DNA from: Alphaproteobacteria bacterium
Lineage (GTDB): Bacteria; Pseudomonadota; Alphaproteobacteria; UBA6615
NCBI GenBank assembly: GCA_021774575.1
Contig: JAJFIX010000031.1
Location: forward strand, 402,264 to 466,263
Direction: 5' to 3'
DNA: 64,000 nucleotides
Shown here: in pieces, positions 1-6,539 of the stretch
Layout: every line of letters starts with the position of its first letter
How positions within the stretch are numbered: position 1 is the first letter of the stretch
Notes under the pieces: model-generated
What the model was told of the DNA's origin: nothing
What the model saw: only the letters and a program-made list of their open reading frames with translations
The model's database searches: none
Translations under genes and position numbers: made by a program

Positions 1-215
1 AAAGGGTGCGGTAAGAGCGCACCGCGTCGGCGGTAACGTCGGCGGTCACGGCAAACCCCACCGGGAGCAAGACCGAGTAGGGACGGCACATGGCGCGTTT
101 TCGAGCCGCCGTCCGGGTGGGTCGCATTGAGGTGTCCGGTAACGGCCACCCCAGATGAATGGTCATCCAGCGTTCTTTATCGAACGTGGACAGAACCCGG
201 CTTACAGACCGTCTG
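1..215 (+). ncRNA. rnpB: RNase P RNA, class A, 3' part
   Basis: This is the catalytic RNA of RNase P, which removes 5' leaders from pre-tRNAs. The left edge of the window cuts it: the first bases match the conserved core around P11 (GGTGCGGTAAGAGCGCACCG), followed by the GGCAAACCCCACC...GGGAGCAAGACCGA...AGGGACGGC block. The universally conserved 3' core element (ACAGAACCCGGCTTACAG) is at 190-207, and the mature end should be close to 210-215. The 5' portion including P1-P9 is outside the window. An rnpB immediately upstream of mraZ is a familiar alphaproteobacterial arrangement. Identification is from recognised core motifs; the exact end is inferred. Confidence 0.93.
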
Positions 216-238
216 ACCCCGCTAGCGGGGCTTTACTT
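216..238 (+). terminator. Terminator-like hairpin after rnpB
   Basis: A perfect inverted repeat CCCCGCTAGCGGGG (217-230) directly follows the rnpB 3' end and is trailed by the mildly T-rich CTTTACTT. The stem is strong but the T-tract is poor, so it may act with 3' trimming rather than as a textbook intrinsic terminator. Confidence 0.6.
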
Positions 239-313
239 GGGCCGGTGGCTCGCTCCTCTTTAGGCACGGAAACCCTGGGCTACAGTCGGGTTGCGGTACC
301 TTTCACCCAATAA

Positions 314-352
314 GAACAAATCATGAACAAATATTCGCCTGTTTGGTAAAAT
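314..352 (+). promoter_or_regulatory. Candidate LexA-controlled promoter upstream of the dcw leader
   Basis: GAAC-N7-GAAC at 314-328 matches the alphaproteobacterial LexA (SOS) box, normally written GTTC-N7-GTTC on the other strand. It overlaps a possible -35 (TGAACA, 324-329), which is 17 bases from a good -10 (TAAAAT, 347-352) on the plus strand. The arrangement would give an SOS-repressible promoter reading towards mraZ. A match of eight fixed bases is expected about twice by chance in 64 kb, so the call rests mainly on its position in a promoter-like intergenic region. Confidence 0.35.
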
Positions 353-460
353 AGATGGGCAGCAATTTGCCATATCCGCCAAAGAAACCCGTAAATGGTC
401 CGAACGAAACCAAGCAGAAATACCGGTTTCAACTTGATATTCCATAAAATCACCTAGAAA

Positions 461-505
461 ACCCATTGACGCCCATGCTATCCCATGCTATCCCATAATC
501 ACCCA
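461..505 (-). promoter_or_regulatory. MraZ operator: five TGGGN boxes at exact 10-bp spacing
   Basis: On the plus strand NCCCA occurs at 461-465, 471-475, 481-485, 491-495 and 501-505, that is five TGGGN boxes on the minus strand, each separated by five bases. E. coli MraZ is known to bind TGGGN repeats separated by 5 nt in front of its own gene, so this is the expected autoregulatory site of the MraZ encoded 240 bases downstream. Five boxes would suit the ring-shaped MraZ oligomer better than the minimal three. The repeats overlap a candidate promoter, fitting repression. Confidence 0.8.
466..494 (+). promoter_or_regulatory. Candidate dcw (mraZ) promoter inside the MraZ operator
   Basis: TTGACG (466-471) is one base from the consensus -35 and lies 17 bases from TATCCC (489-494), a poor -10. 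Transcription would start near 501-504 and give an mraZ leader of about 240 bases. The overlap with the MraZ boxes supports the site; the weak -10 is the reason for caution. Confidence 0.45.
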
Positions 506-743
506 AATCGAAGAACGATGCGGCAGACTCCCAAAACGGCGGAAATATTTTGAGCCTGGGCAGTTTTTTAGAGAGGCACGGTCGGAGCAACTGGCGATGG
601 AAACATCACCGAACTGGGTTCAGAGGAACTGAACCAAATCAATTCGGATAGCCCCGGCCAAAAAACAACACCGTCCTAATTAACGCAGACGATGCGACGG
701 ACGGAGACGGAGGCAGCCCGTCAAGAGCGGGCCGGCGATTTAA

Positions 744-1220
744 ATGGCGCTTTTTCTGTCAACCACGGTCAACAAGATCGACCGTAAAGGCCGGGTTTCA
801 GTACCCGCAGCCTTCCGCAGCGAGCTTGCGGGACAGGAATTTCACGGCATCGTCGCAATGCCCTCTTTCAAAGCGTCGGCACTTCAATGTGGCGGCATGG
901 ATTGGATGGAACGGCTTTCAAGCGGAGTGAGTGAGTACGACATGTTTTCGGATGAACAGGACATGCTTTCGGCGACATTGTTTGCGTCGGCCCAGCGCAT
1001 CGCCTTCGACGGCGATGGTCGGATCCTGTTGCCCGAAAGCCTAATCTCTCACGCCAAGCTGACCGACCAGGCCGCTTTCGTCGGTCGCGGCAAGCTTTTT
1101 GAAATCTGGGAGCCCGAAGCCTTCGCGCAACATCAAGCCGACGCCATGAAGCGGGTCGCCGAGCGGGGCCTCACTTTGCGCCCAGCCGCTCCCGCAAATG
1201 ATGATGGGGGGCAAAAATGA
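744..1220 (+). CDS. mraZ: Transcriptional regulator MraZ
   Basis: MraZ is an AbrB-fold DNA-binding protein that forms ring oligomers and represses its own dcw operon. The 158-residue product has the family opening LSTTVNKIDRKGRVSVPAAFR (residues 5-25) and a second AbrB-like half around residues 80-130 (FASAQRIAFDGDGRILLPESL), the length being normal for alphaproteobacteria. The start is fixed by the conserved N-terminus; only a weak purine-rich ribosome site precedes it. A matching operator of five TGGGN boxes sits 240 bases upstream. The stop codon overlaps the rsmH start by ATGA, so translation of the two is probably coupled. Confidence 0.95.
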   Translation: MALFLSTTVNKIDRKGRVSVPAAFRSELAGQEFHGIVAMPSFKASALQCGGMDWMERLSSGVSEYDMFSDEQDMLSATLFASAQRIAFDGDGRILLPESLISHAKLTDQAAFVGRGKLFEIWEPEAFAQHQADAMKRVAERGLTLRPAAPANDDGGQK

Positions 1221-2203
1221 TCGGCCATACCCCCGTTTTACTCAACGAAATCATCTCCGCGCTCAACCCGACAACGGGCGCCATCATCGTCGACGCGACA
1301 TTTGGTGGTGGTGGCTACAGTAGAGCAATTTTGGAGGCGGCTCCCTGCGTGGTCTGGGGTATAGATCGCGACGCCGACGCGCTGGCGCGGGGAGCCGAAC
1401 TCGCCAAATCGACAAATGACCGCCTCGCCCTTTTGCATGGTCGCTTCGGCAATATGTGCGCTCTACTACACGCCAAGGGCATTGAAAAAGTCGACGGCAT
1501 CGTGCTCGACCTCGGCGTATCTTCTTTCCAGCTTGACGACCAGGCACGTGGATTTTCCTTCCGTGGCGACGGCCCCCTCGATATGCGCATGGATCAAAGC
1601 GACGAGGCCGGGCCCAACGCTGCCGACTTCGTCAACTCGGCGAGCGAAGAAAATCTTGCCAACATCATTTATGCCTTTGGTGAAGAGCGGGCTTCCCGCC
1701 GCATCGCCCGCGCTATTGTGCGCGCCCGCAGCCTTGATCCCATTCTGACAACCGGCGCGTTGGCCGACATTGTCCGTGACGTCATGCCGTCCCGGCATTC
1801 GGCGCGGCGCCTCGGTCCGGACCCGGCAACCAAAACATTCCAAGCGATTAGAATTCACGTCAATGGCGAGCTTGATGAACTGGACCGCGGTCTCGCGGCG
1901 GCAGAAACCTTGCTCAAGCCCGGCGGACGCCTGGCGGTCGTATCCTTCCATTCTTTGGAGGACCGCCGGGTCAAATCTTTCATGAAGCTACGTGCCGGCG
2001 AGGCCGCAGCGCCCTCGCGTCACCTGCCGATTACCGCAGGTGACGCGAGGGCACCGTCCTTCCAGCTGATCTCAAAGCGTGCGATTAAACCTCAGCCCGA
2101 GGAAATTGCAGCCAATCCACGGTCCCGTTCGGCGCGTTTGCGCGCCGCCATTCGTACCGAGGCGCCAATTTGGGGCCCGGAAGAAGGCGGGGCATCAGCA
2201 TGA
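1217..2203 (+). CDS. rsmH: 16S rRNA (cytosine(1402)-N(4))-methyltransferase RsmH
   Basis: RsmH (MraW) adds the N4 methyl group to C1402 in the ribosomal P site using S-adenosylmethionine. The 328-residue protein shows PVLLNEI near the start, the SAM-binding DATFGGGGYSRAIL (about residues 26-40), DLGVSSFQLDD and the family-specific RGFSFRGDGPLDMRMD, and the late VVSFHSLEDR motif. It is the normal second gene of the dcw cluster. Its TGA overlaps an ATG in another frame (ATGA at 2200-2203), the junction at which ftsL begins in most relatives; here, instead, the structured repeat array follows. Confidence 0.97.
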   Translation: MIGHTPVLLNEIISALNPTTGAIIVDATFGGGGYSRAILEAAPCVVWGIDRDADALARGAELAKSTNDRLALLHGRFGNMCALLHAKGIEKVDGIVLDLGVSSFQLDDQARGFSFRGDGPLDMRMDQSDEAGPNAADFVNSASEENLANIIYAFGEERASRRIARAIVRARSLDPILTTGALADIVRDVMPSRHSARRLGPDPATKTFQAIRIHVNGELDELDRGLAAAETLLKPGGRLAVVSFHSLEDRRVKSFMKLRAGEAAAPSRHLPITAGDARAPSFQLISKRAIKPQPEEIAANPRSRSARLRAAIRTEAPIWGPEEGGASA

Positions 2204-2221
2204 GTGTTTTTTCAACATATT

Positions 2222-2374
2222 CGAACTGGGGATCAATACGTGACGGCGCGACAACCTCCCCTAAAGCTCATGGTCGGCTAATCCCCCCCCCAGCCGACCA
2301 TCCGTGTTGTGCGCGCTGTATTGATCCTCCTTTTTTTAACTGCGGAGCACCGTCACGCTCTGCATTTGCGTTAA
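2222..2374 (+). ncRNA. Structured unit 1 of the array
   Basis: Hairpin 1: outer stem GGATCAATAC (from 2230) with GTATTGATCC (ending 2328), continued by GCGCG and ACAAC against GTTGT and CGCGC. Inner stem ATGGTCGGCT (2270-2279) pairs perfectly with AGCCGACCAT (2292-2301), closing a 12-base loop AAT plus nine C. A CCTCCCC patch at 2255-2261 lies unpaired on the 5' side. Hairpin 2: TGCGGAGC (2341-2348) with GCTCTGCA (2357-2364). Between the hairpins lies GATCCTCC plus seven T, reminiscent of the 16S rRNA 3' tail. Confidence 0.75.
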
Positions 2375-2521
2375 CCGAACTGGGTGCCGGTGCATACCGG
2401 CGCGTCACTCCCCCCGCAGGCTTGAAATCGGTGATCCCCCCCCCCACCGTCCGCCCGCACACGACGCGCCGTACCGGCACCCCTTTTATAACTGCGCGAT
2501 ATGCGACACGTTTCGCGCAAA
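2375..2521 (+). ncRNA. Structured unit 2 of the array
   Basis: Hairpin 1: outer stem GGGTGCCGGT (2382-2391) with ACCGGCACCC (2473-2482), then GGCGCGTC (2399-2406) with GACGCGCC (2463-2470). Inner stem CGGTG (2429-2433) with CACCG (2445-2449) closes the loop AT plus nine C. The 5' patch is ACTCCCCCC at 2407-2415. Hairpin 2: TGCGCGA (2493-2499) with TCGCGCA (2513-2519). None of these stem sequences matches unit 1, yet every helix has a counterpart. Confidence 0.75.
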
Positions 2522-2673
2522 CGAATTGGGGGACCGCATATAAAAGCGCTTCTGCCTCCCCGCAAGCACGGATCCGGCAATCCCCCCCCCTGCCGACACG
2601 CCGTGCTCGAAGCGCTATGCGGTCCCTCATTCCCCATTCCCCCGCGTCATTTGCGCGACGGGACAGAGCCAAA
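2522..2673 (+). ncRNA. Structured unit 3 of the array
   Basis: Hairpin 1: outer stem GGGACCGCATA (2530-2540) with TATGCGGTCCC (2616-2626), a bulge, then GCGCTTC (2546-2552) with GAAGCGC (2609-2615). A middle helix AGCACGG (2565-2571) pairs with CCGTGCT (2601-2607). Inner stem CGGCA (2575-2579) with TGCCG (2591-2595) closes AT plus nine C. The patch CCTCCCC is at 2555-2561. Hairpin 2 is weaker: CGTC (2645-2648) with GACG (2657-2660), extended by CC/GG across a bulged G. Confidence 0.72.
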
Positions 2674-2826
2674 CAACTTGAGGATTGGCGTCAAGCGGAC
2701 CTTCACCTCCCCCTAACGCACGCTTTTGGTGGACCCTCCCCCCACCTGCCGGCTGTGCCCGAAGATCTGTGTCGATCCTCCTTTTTATTCCCGCAGACGC
2801 GTAACTCCATAAAGCGTGGTGCGGGC
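2674..2826 (+). ncRNA. Structured unit 4 of the array, adjoining the ftsL ribosome site
   Basis: Hairpin 1: GAGGATTGGCG (2680-2690) pairs with TGTCGATCCTC (2770-2780) using several G-U pairs, then GGACCTTC (2697-2704) with GAAGATCT (2761-2768), one mismatch. Inner stem GGTGG (2728-2732) with CCACC (2742-2746) closes ACCCTCCCC, the only loop whose C-run is interrupted. Hairpin 2: CCCGCA (2790-2795) with TGCGGG (2820-2825) plus ACGC/GCGT. Its 3' strand ends one base before AGGAG (2827-2831), the ftsL ribosome site; a GATCCTCC stretch (2773-2780) could pair with that site. Confidence 0.7.
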
Positions 2827-2840
2827 AGGAGAGCATGGGG

Positions 2841-3380
2841 ATGATTAGACCCGCAACCATCATGCTCCTGGTGCTGGTCGCCGGTGCGGTGGGTGCGGTG
2901 TTTTTTGTCTCCCACGAAGTCGCCGCCCTCGATGACCGGCTGCGCGAGCTCAACCAAAATATCGAAGCTGATTATGACGCCCTCCATGTGCTCAGGGCGG
3001 AATGGAGTTATCTCAACCAACCCCAGCGCCTGGCTGACCTTGCGAGCCGCCATCTAAATTTGGAGCCATTATCCGGAATCCAAATGGTGCGTCGGCAACC
3101 GCCCCAGGAAAGGTTTGTCGCCTTTCACATTATCGACGGGACACGGCCAAATATCGACGACGAGTTTGCGTCCGATGGCCCTATTGCGATTTACCAACCG
3201 GAGCGCCGACCGACAATTAGCAACACCCTTACTGCCGTTACTGAGCGCCGCCCGGTCACCCAAGTTCAGGCGGCGGAAATTGGCGAATTGGTCGAAAACA
3301 GGCCGATCGATGTGATTTTCAATTTTATCGAACGAGTCATATCAATCGCCAGCGCACGGGCTGAAGGTGGACGGCAATGA
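2841..3380 (+). CDS. ftsL: Cell division protein FtsL
   Basis: FtsL is a bitopic protein that bridges FtsQ/FtsB to FtsW/FtsI in the divisome. The 179-residue product has a membrane segment at about residues 3-23 (IMLLVLVAGAVGAVFFVSHEV), a helical coiled-coil-like region (LDDRLRELNQNIEADYDALHVLRAEWSYLNQPQRLADLASRHLNL, written here only to its boundaries at residues 28-72) typical of alphaproteobacterial FtsL, and a less conserved C-terminal extension. I chose the ATG at 2841 over the in-frame ATG at 2835 because AGGAG (2827-2831) is correctly spaced only for 2841. It overlaps ftsI by ATGA. The preceding structured array separates it from rsmH. Confidence 0.9.
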   Translation: MIRPATIMLLVLVAGAVGAVFFVSHEVAALDDRLRELNQNIEADYDALHVLRAEWSYLNQPQRLADLASRHLNLEPLSGIQMVRRQPPQERFVAFHIIDGTRPNIDDEFASDGPIAIYQPERRPTISNTLTAVTERRPVTQVQAAEIGELVENRPIDVIFNFIERVISIASARAEGGRQ

Positions 3381-5080
3381 CCGTTAAAATTCTTGCCGGT
3401 AAGAGCGAAAGAGTGGCGGCCGAAACGGCGCGGCTGCGTTTGATGATTGGCGGAGCAATGTTTGCTGCCGCCTTCCTCGCCATTTCCGCCAGGCTGGTGG
3501 ACTTAGCGGTGTTCAATCAAGGCGCCACCGGCCCCCAACTCGCCAGCCGATTTGTCGTCGACCCTGCACCAATGGGCCGGGCCGATATCGTTGATCGCAA
3601 CGGCGTCCTGTTAGCAACGAACCTAGAAGCCGCCTCCCTTTTTGCCAAACCCCATCTCATTCCCGATATTGCCCAAGCAGTCGAGGCGTTGCTCTCCGTA
3701 TTGCCCGAGCTAGACCCCATTGAGGTTGCGGCGAAACTTTCTTCGTCGAGCCGTTTCGTCTGGCTGAAACGCGGTTTAACGCCCGATCAACTCTATCAAG
3801 TCAATCGGCTTGGCATACCCGGTTTGGAGTTTGAAACCGAGCAACGGCGGGTCTATCCCAATGGCGCTCTGGCGGCTCATGTGGTCGGGTTCTCCGACAT
3901 AGACAATAATGGACTGGCCGGAATTGAGCAGGCCGCCAACCAAAACTTGACCGGCGAAACCGAAGCTCTAGCCCTTTCCCTAGACATACGTGTCCAACAA
4001 ATTTTACGCGAAGAAATTGCCGCGCAAATCGAAACCTTCGGCGCAATAGGTGGTGGTGGTCTGGTTCTCGACGTCCATACCGGCGAAGTCGTTGCCATGG
4101 TTTCCCTGCCCGATTTCGATCCAAACCAACCAGCATTGACCACCGAAGATCAACGTTTTAACCGCATGTCCTACGGCGTTTATGAGCTCGGATCGGTGTT
4201 CAAACTGTTCACCTTGGCAACTGCCCTGGAGACCGGTGCGGCGACGATGGACAGCCAATATGATGCAACCCATCCAATTCGGATCGCCCGCTTCACCATC
4301 AATGACTACAAACCCCAAGCACGTGTTCTCACCTTTACCGAAGTATTGCGCCATTCGTCGAACATCGGCGCGGCAAAAATTGCCATGGATATCGGCGGAC
4401 CAACCCAGCAACAATATCTTGGTGACCTTGGCCTGTTGACCAGAACCGATATTGAATTGCCCGAGCGCGGCGCACCGCTTTATCCGAGCGAGTGGCGCGA
4501 TATCAACACCATGACCATTGGATTTGGTCACGGCATTGCCGTCACCCCGGTCCATCTCGCTGCTGCCGTTGCGACATTGGTCAATGGCGGGGATTATCAT
4601 CCGCCGACCATCTACCGGCACGAAGACGCCGCGCCAATTCCAACCCGGCAAGTATATTCCTCGGCGACATCGATCGCCATGCGCGGCTTGATGCGTATGG
4701 TTGTCGCCGACGGAACCGGTGGCAAAGCCGAGGCACCGGGCTATCTAGTCGGCGGTAAAACCGGCACGGCGGAAAAAAATATAAATGGTCGTTATGAGCG
4801 CGGAACGCTTTTAACAACATTTGCTGCTGCATTTCCGATTACCGACCCTAAATATGTAGTGATCGCCATGCTCGACGAGCCCCATGGCATCCCAGAGAGT
4901 TACGGATATGCGACCGCCGGCTGGACGGCGGCCCCGGTCATATCACGGGTCATATCGCGCATGGCACCCTTGTTGGGCATTTTACCCGCCGATCAATTTG
5001 TGCCGACAACCGACCAGCTTGTGGCCACACCGGCAAATATTTTTGGATCTTATATAGTACAGCAAAGTGCAGCTAATTGA
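3377..5080 (+). CDS. ftsI: Peptidoglycan D,D-transpeptidase FtsI (PBP3)
   Basis: FtsI cross-links septal peptidoglycan, working with the FtsW polymerase in the periplasm. The 567-residue protein has an N-terminal cytoplasmic tail and membrane anchor (about residues 22-45), a PBP dimerisation domain, and a transpeptidase domain with the three signature motifs in order: SVFK with nucleophile S273, SSN at 327-329 and KTGT at 461-464. The length is normal for a class B PBP without PASTA domains. It starts inside the ftsL stop (ATGA) and its end overlaps murE by 14 bases, indicating one transcript and coupled translation. Confidence 0.97.
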   Translation: MTVKILAGKSERVAAETARLRLMIGGAMFAAAFLAISARLVDLAVFNQGATGPQLASRFVVDPAPMGRADIVDRNGVLLATNLEAASLFAKPHLIPDIAQAVEALLSVLPELDPIEVAAKLSSSSRFVWLKRGLTPDQLYQVNRLGIPGLEFETEQRRVYPNGALAAHVVGFSDIDNNGLAGIEQAANQNLTGETEALALSLDIRVQQILREEIAAQIETFGAIGGGGLVLDVHTGEVVAMVSLPDFDPNQPALTTEDQRFNRMSYGVYELGSVFKLFTLATALETGAATMDSQYDATHPIRIARFTINDYKPQARVLTFTEVLRHSSNIGAAKIAMDIGGPTQQQYLGDLGLLTRTDIELPERGAPLYPSEWRDINTMTIGFGHGIAVTPVHLAAAVATLVNGGDYHPPTIYRHEDAAPIPTRQVYSSATSIAMRGLMRMVVADGTGGKAEAPGYLVGGKTGTAEKNINGRYERGTLLTTFAAAFPITDPKYVVIAMLDEPHGIPESYGYATAGWTAAPVISRVISRMAPLLGILPADQFVPTTDQLVATPANIFGSYIVQQSAAN

Positions 5081-6539
5081 ATTGACCAGGACGGATCAAG
5101 AAAATCACGGCGCGTCGGAAGGTGGCGCGGCCGACGATATCGACATTGCAGGACTGGCCCTCGACAGCCGCGACGTCGAACCCGGCTATTTATTCGCCGC
5201 CCTGCCCGGCTCTCAACATGATGGACGAGACTTTATCGCCGACGCAATTGAGCGTGGCGCCACTGCCGTTTTAGCCCCCCCCGGAACGGCGATAAAGCAG
5301 CATAGCGTTCGGCTGGTAACCGATCCGGATACACGCGTCCGGCTTTCCCATATGGCTGCGCGGTTTTATGGCCCTCAGCCAAAATGGGTTACCGCCGTTA
5401 CCGGAACAAACGGCAAGTCGTCGGTCGCCGACATGGCGCGCCAAATTTGGCAACTAATGGGACATGCGCCAGCCAGCATCGGCACCCTCGGCATTCATAC
5501 GCGCAAGGGCGCAATTGCTGCTCCTGGCCTGACAACCCTAGACCCGATTAGCTTGCATAAAACTCTGGCGGAATTGGCGCGCGTTGGCACAACCCATGTT
5601 GCCCTTGAAGCGTCATCCCACGGCCTCGATCAAGCCCGGGTCGACGCGGTGGAAATCGCCGCCGCCGCCTTCACGACGTTCGGTCGAGATCATCTGGATT
5701 ACCACCACAATCAAGCGGATTATTTCTCTGCCAAAGCGCGGCTCTTTGACCGTATTTTGCCAGCTGGCGGCACAGCGGTGCTTAATGCCGACATCCCCGA
5801 ATTTGGCCCGTTGAAAAAAATCTGCGCGGCACGCCGCCATGATATTTCAAGCTATGGCGTGGCGGGTGAGATCAAGCTGATAAAAGTCGCGCCGCGCGCG
5901 GACGGCCAAGAGATTGAATTTGAGCTGGCGGGGCAATCGCACAAAGTTGCGCTGCCGCTGTTCGGCGCATTTCAGGCCCATAATATGCTCGCCTCCCTCG
6001 GACTGGTGCTCGCCACAGAAACCGATCATCAGGCCGTGCTAGCCGCGTTGCCCGGATTACGGGGCGTGCCGGGCAGGATGGAGCATGTCGCCAGCCACCC
6101 AAATGGCGCTGGAATATTCGTTGACTACGCACATACCCACGATGCGCTCACCACAGCATTGACCTCCATCCGTCCCCATTGTGCCGGGCGGTTGATCGTC
6201 GTATTCGGGGCCGGTGGCGACCGCGACACAGGTAAGCGCCCGCTCATGGGAACTGCGGCTGCCGCCCTTGCTGACGCCATATTCGTGACCGACGATAATC
6301 CGCGCAGCGAAAATCCCGCCGATATTCGTGCCCAGATCCTCGCCACCTGTCCCGGCGCCACCGAAATCGGTGATCGGCAGGCAGCTATCGGCACGGCTAT
6401 CGCATCTCTTTCAGCCAAGGACATCTTGATCATCGCCGGTAAAGGACATGAAACGGGACAAATCACAGCCGACGGCCTTATCGAGTTTAATGACGCCGAA
6501 ATTGCGACGCGCTTTGCGGCAGAAATGTCGGCGTCATGA
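5067..6539 (+). CDS. murE: UDP-MurNAc-tripeptide synthetase MurE (meso-diaminopimelate adding)
   Basis: MurE ligates the third stem amino acid to UDP-MurNAc-L-Ala-D-Glu using ATP in the cytoplasm. The 490-residue product carries the ATP loop TGTNGKS (residues 112-118) and the DDNPR motif (409-413), whose Asn-Pro-Arg selects meso-diaminopimelate, so the cell wall should be of the DAP type. The start is a GTG inside the end of ftsI; a downstream start would remove part of the conserved N-terminal uridine-binding domain (LALDSRDVEPGYLFAAL). It overlaps murF by ATGA. Confidence 0.96.
   Translation: MQLIELTRTDQENHGASEGGAADDIDIAGLALDSRDVEPGYLFAALPGSQHDGRDFIADAIERGATAVLAPPGTAIKQHSVRLVTDPDTRVRLSHMAARFYGPQPKWVTAVTGTNGKSSVADMARQIWQLMGHAPASIGTLGIHTRKGAIAAPGLTTLDPISLHKTLAELARVGTTHVALEASSHGLDQARVDAVEIAAAAFTTFGRDHLDYHHNQADYFSAKARLFDRILPAGGTAVLNADIPEFGPLKKICAARRHDISSYGVAGEIKLIKVAPRADGQEIEFELAGQSHKVALPLFGAFQAHNMLASLGLVLATETDHQAVLAALPGLRGVPGRMEHVASHPNGAGIFVDYAHTHDALTTALTSIRPHCAGRLIVVFGAGGDRDTGKRPLMGTAAAALADAIFVTDDNPRSENPADIRAQILATCPGATEIGDRQAAIGTAIASLSAKDILIIAGKGHETGQITADGLIEFNDAEIATRFAAEMSAS

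Larger units (their letters stand above)
2221..2826 (+). repeat. Tandem array of four structured units with C-tract loops between rsmH and ftsL
   Basis: Four units begin at about 2222, 2376, 2522 and 2674 (spacing 154, 146 and about 152), three opening with CGAACTGGG or CGAATTGGG. Each folds into hairpin 1 (a long outer stem with an internal loop, a single-stranded CCTCCCC-type patch, and an inner stem capped by an AT-C9-type loop) and a GC-rich hairpin 2. Stem sequences differ between units while pairing is retained, so the structure rather than the sequence is conserved. Unit lengths are not multiples of three, arguing against a protein repeat. The array ends next to the ftsL ribosome binding site. 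I know of no named family that matches it; function unknown. Confidence 0.85.
2200..2844 (+). other. Open frame through the array with ATGA overlaps at both ends (doubtful CDS)
   Basis: From the ATG that overlaps the rsmH stop (ATGA 2200-2203) one frame stays open for 214 codons and ends at a TGA overlapping the likely ftsL start (ATGA 2841-2844). A GAAGGCGGGG stretch precedes the ATG at a usable distance. The translation is rich in Pro, Arg, Ala and Ser, resembles no family I know, and the array units lie in different frames within it. It may be accidental in T-poor sequence, or ribosomes may really traverse the array from rsmH to ftsL. I favour structure over protein. Confidence 0.25.

Noticed and set aside
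260..466. Minus-strand frame of 68 codons between rnpB and mraZ
   Set aside because: No ribosome site, no recognisable motif, and it would cover both candidate promoters and the MraZ operator.
2268..2672. Minus-strand frames across the rsmH-ftsL array
   Set aside because: They arise from inverted repeats and T-poor sequence; unit periods are not multiples of three and no start signal is seen.
2221..2826. The possibility that the C-runs are a sequencing or assembly artefact
   Set aside because: The runs lie exactly in the loops of four different hairpins with intact covarying stems, which random errors would not produce; the exact run lengths may still be off by a base.
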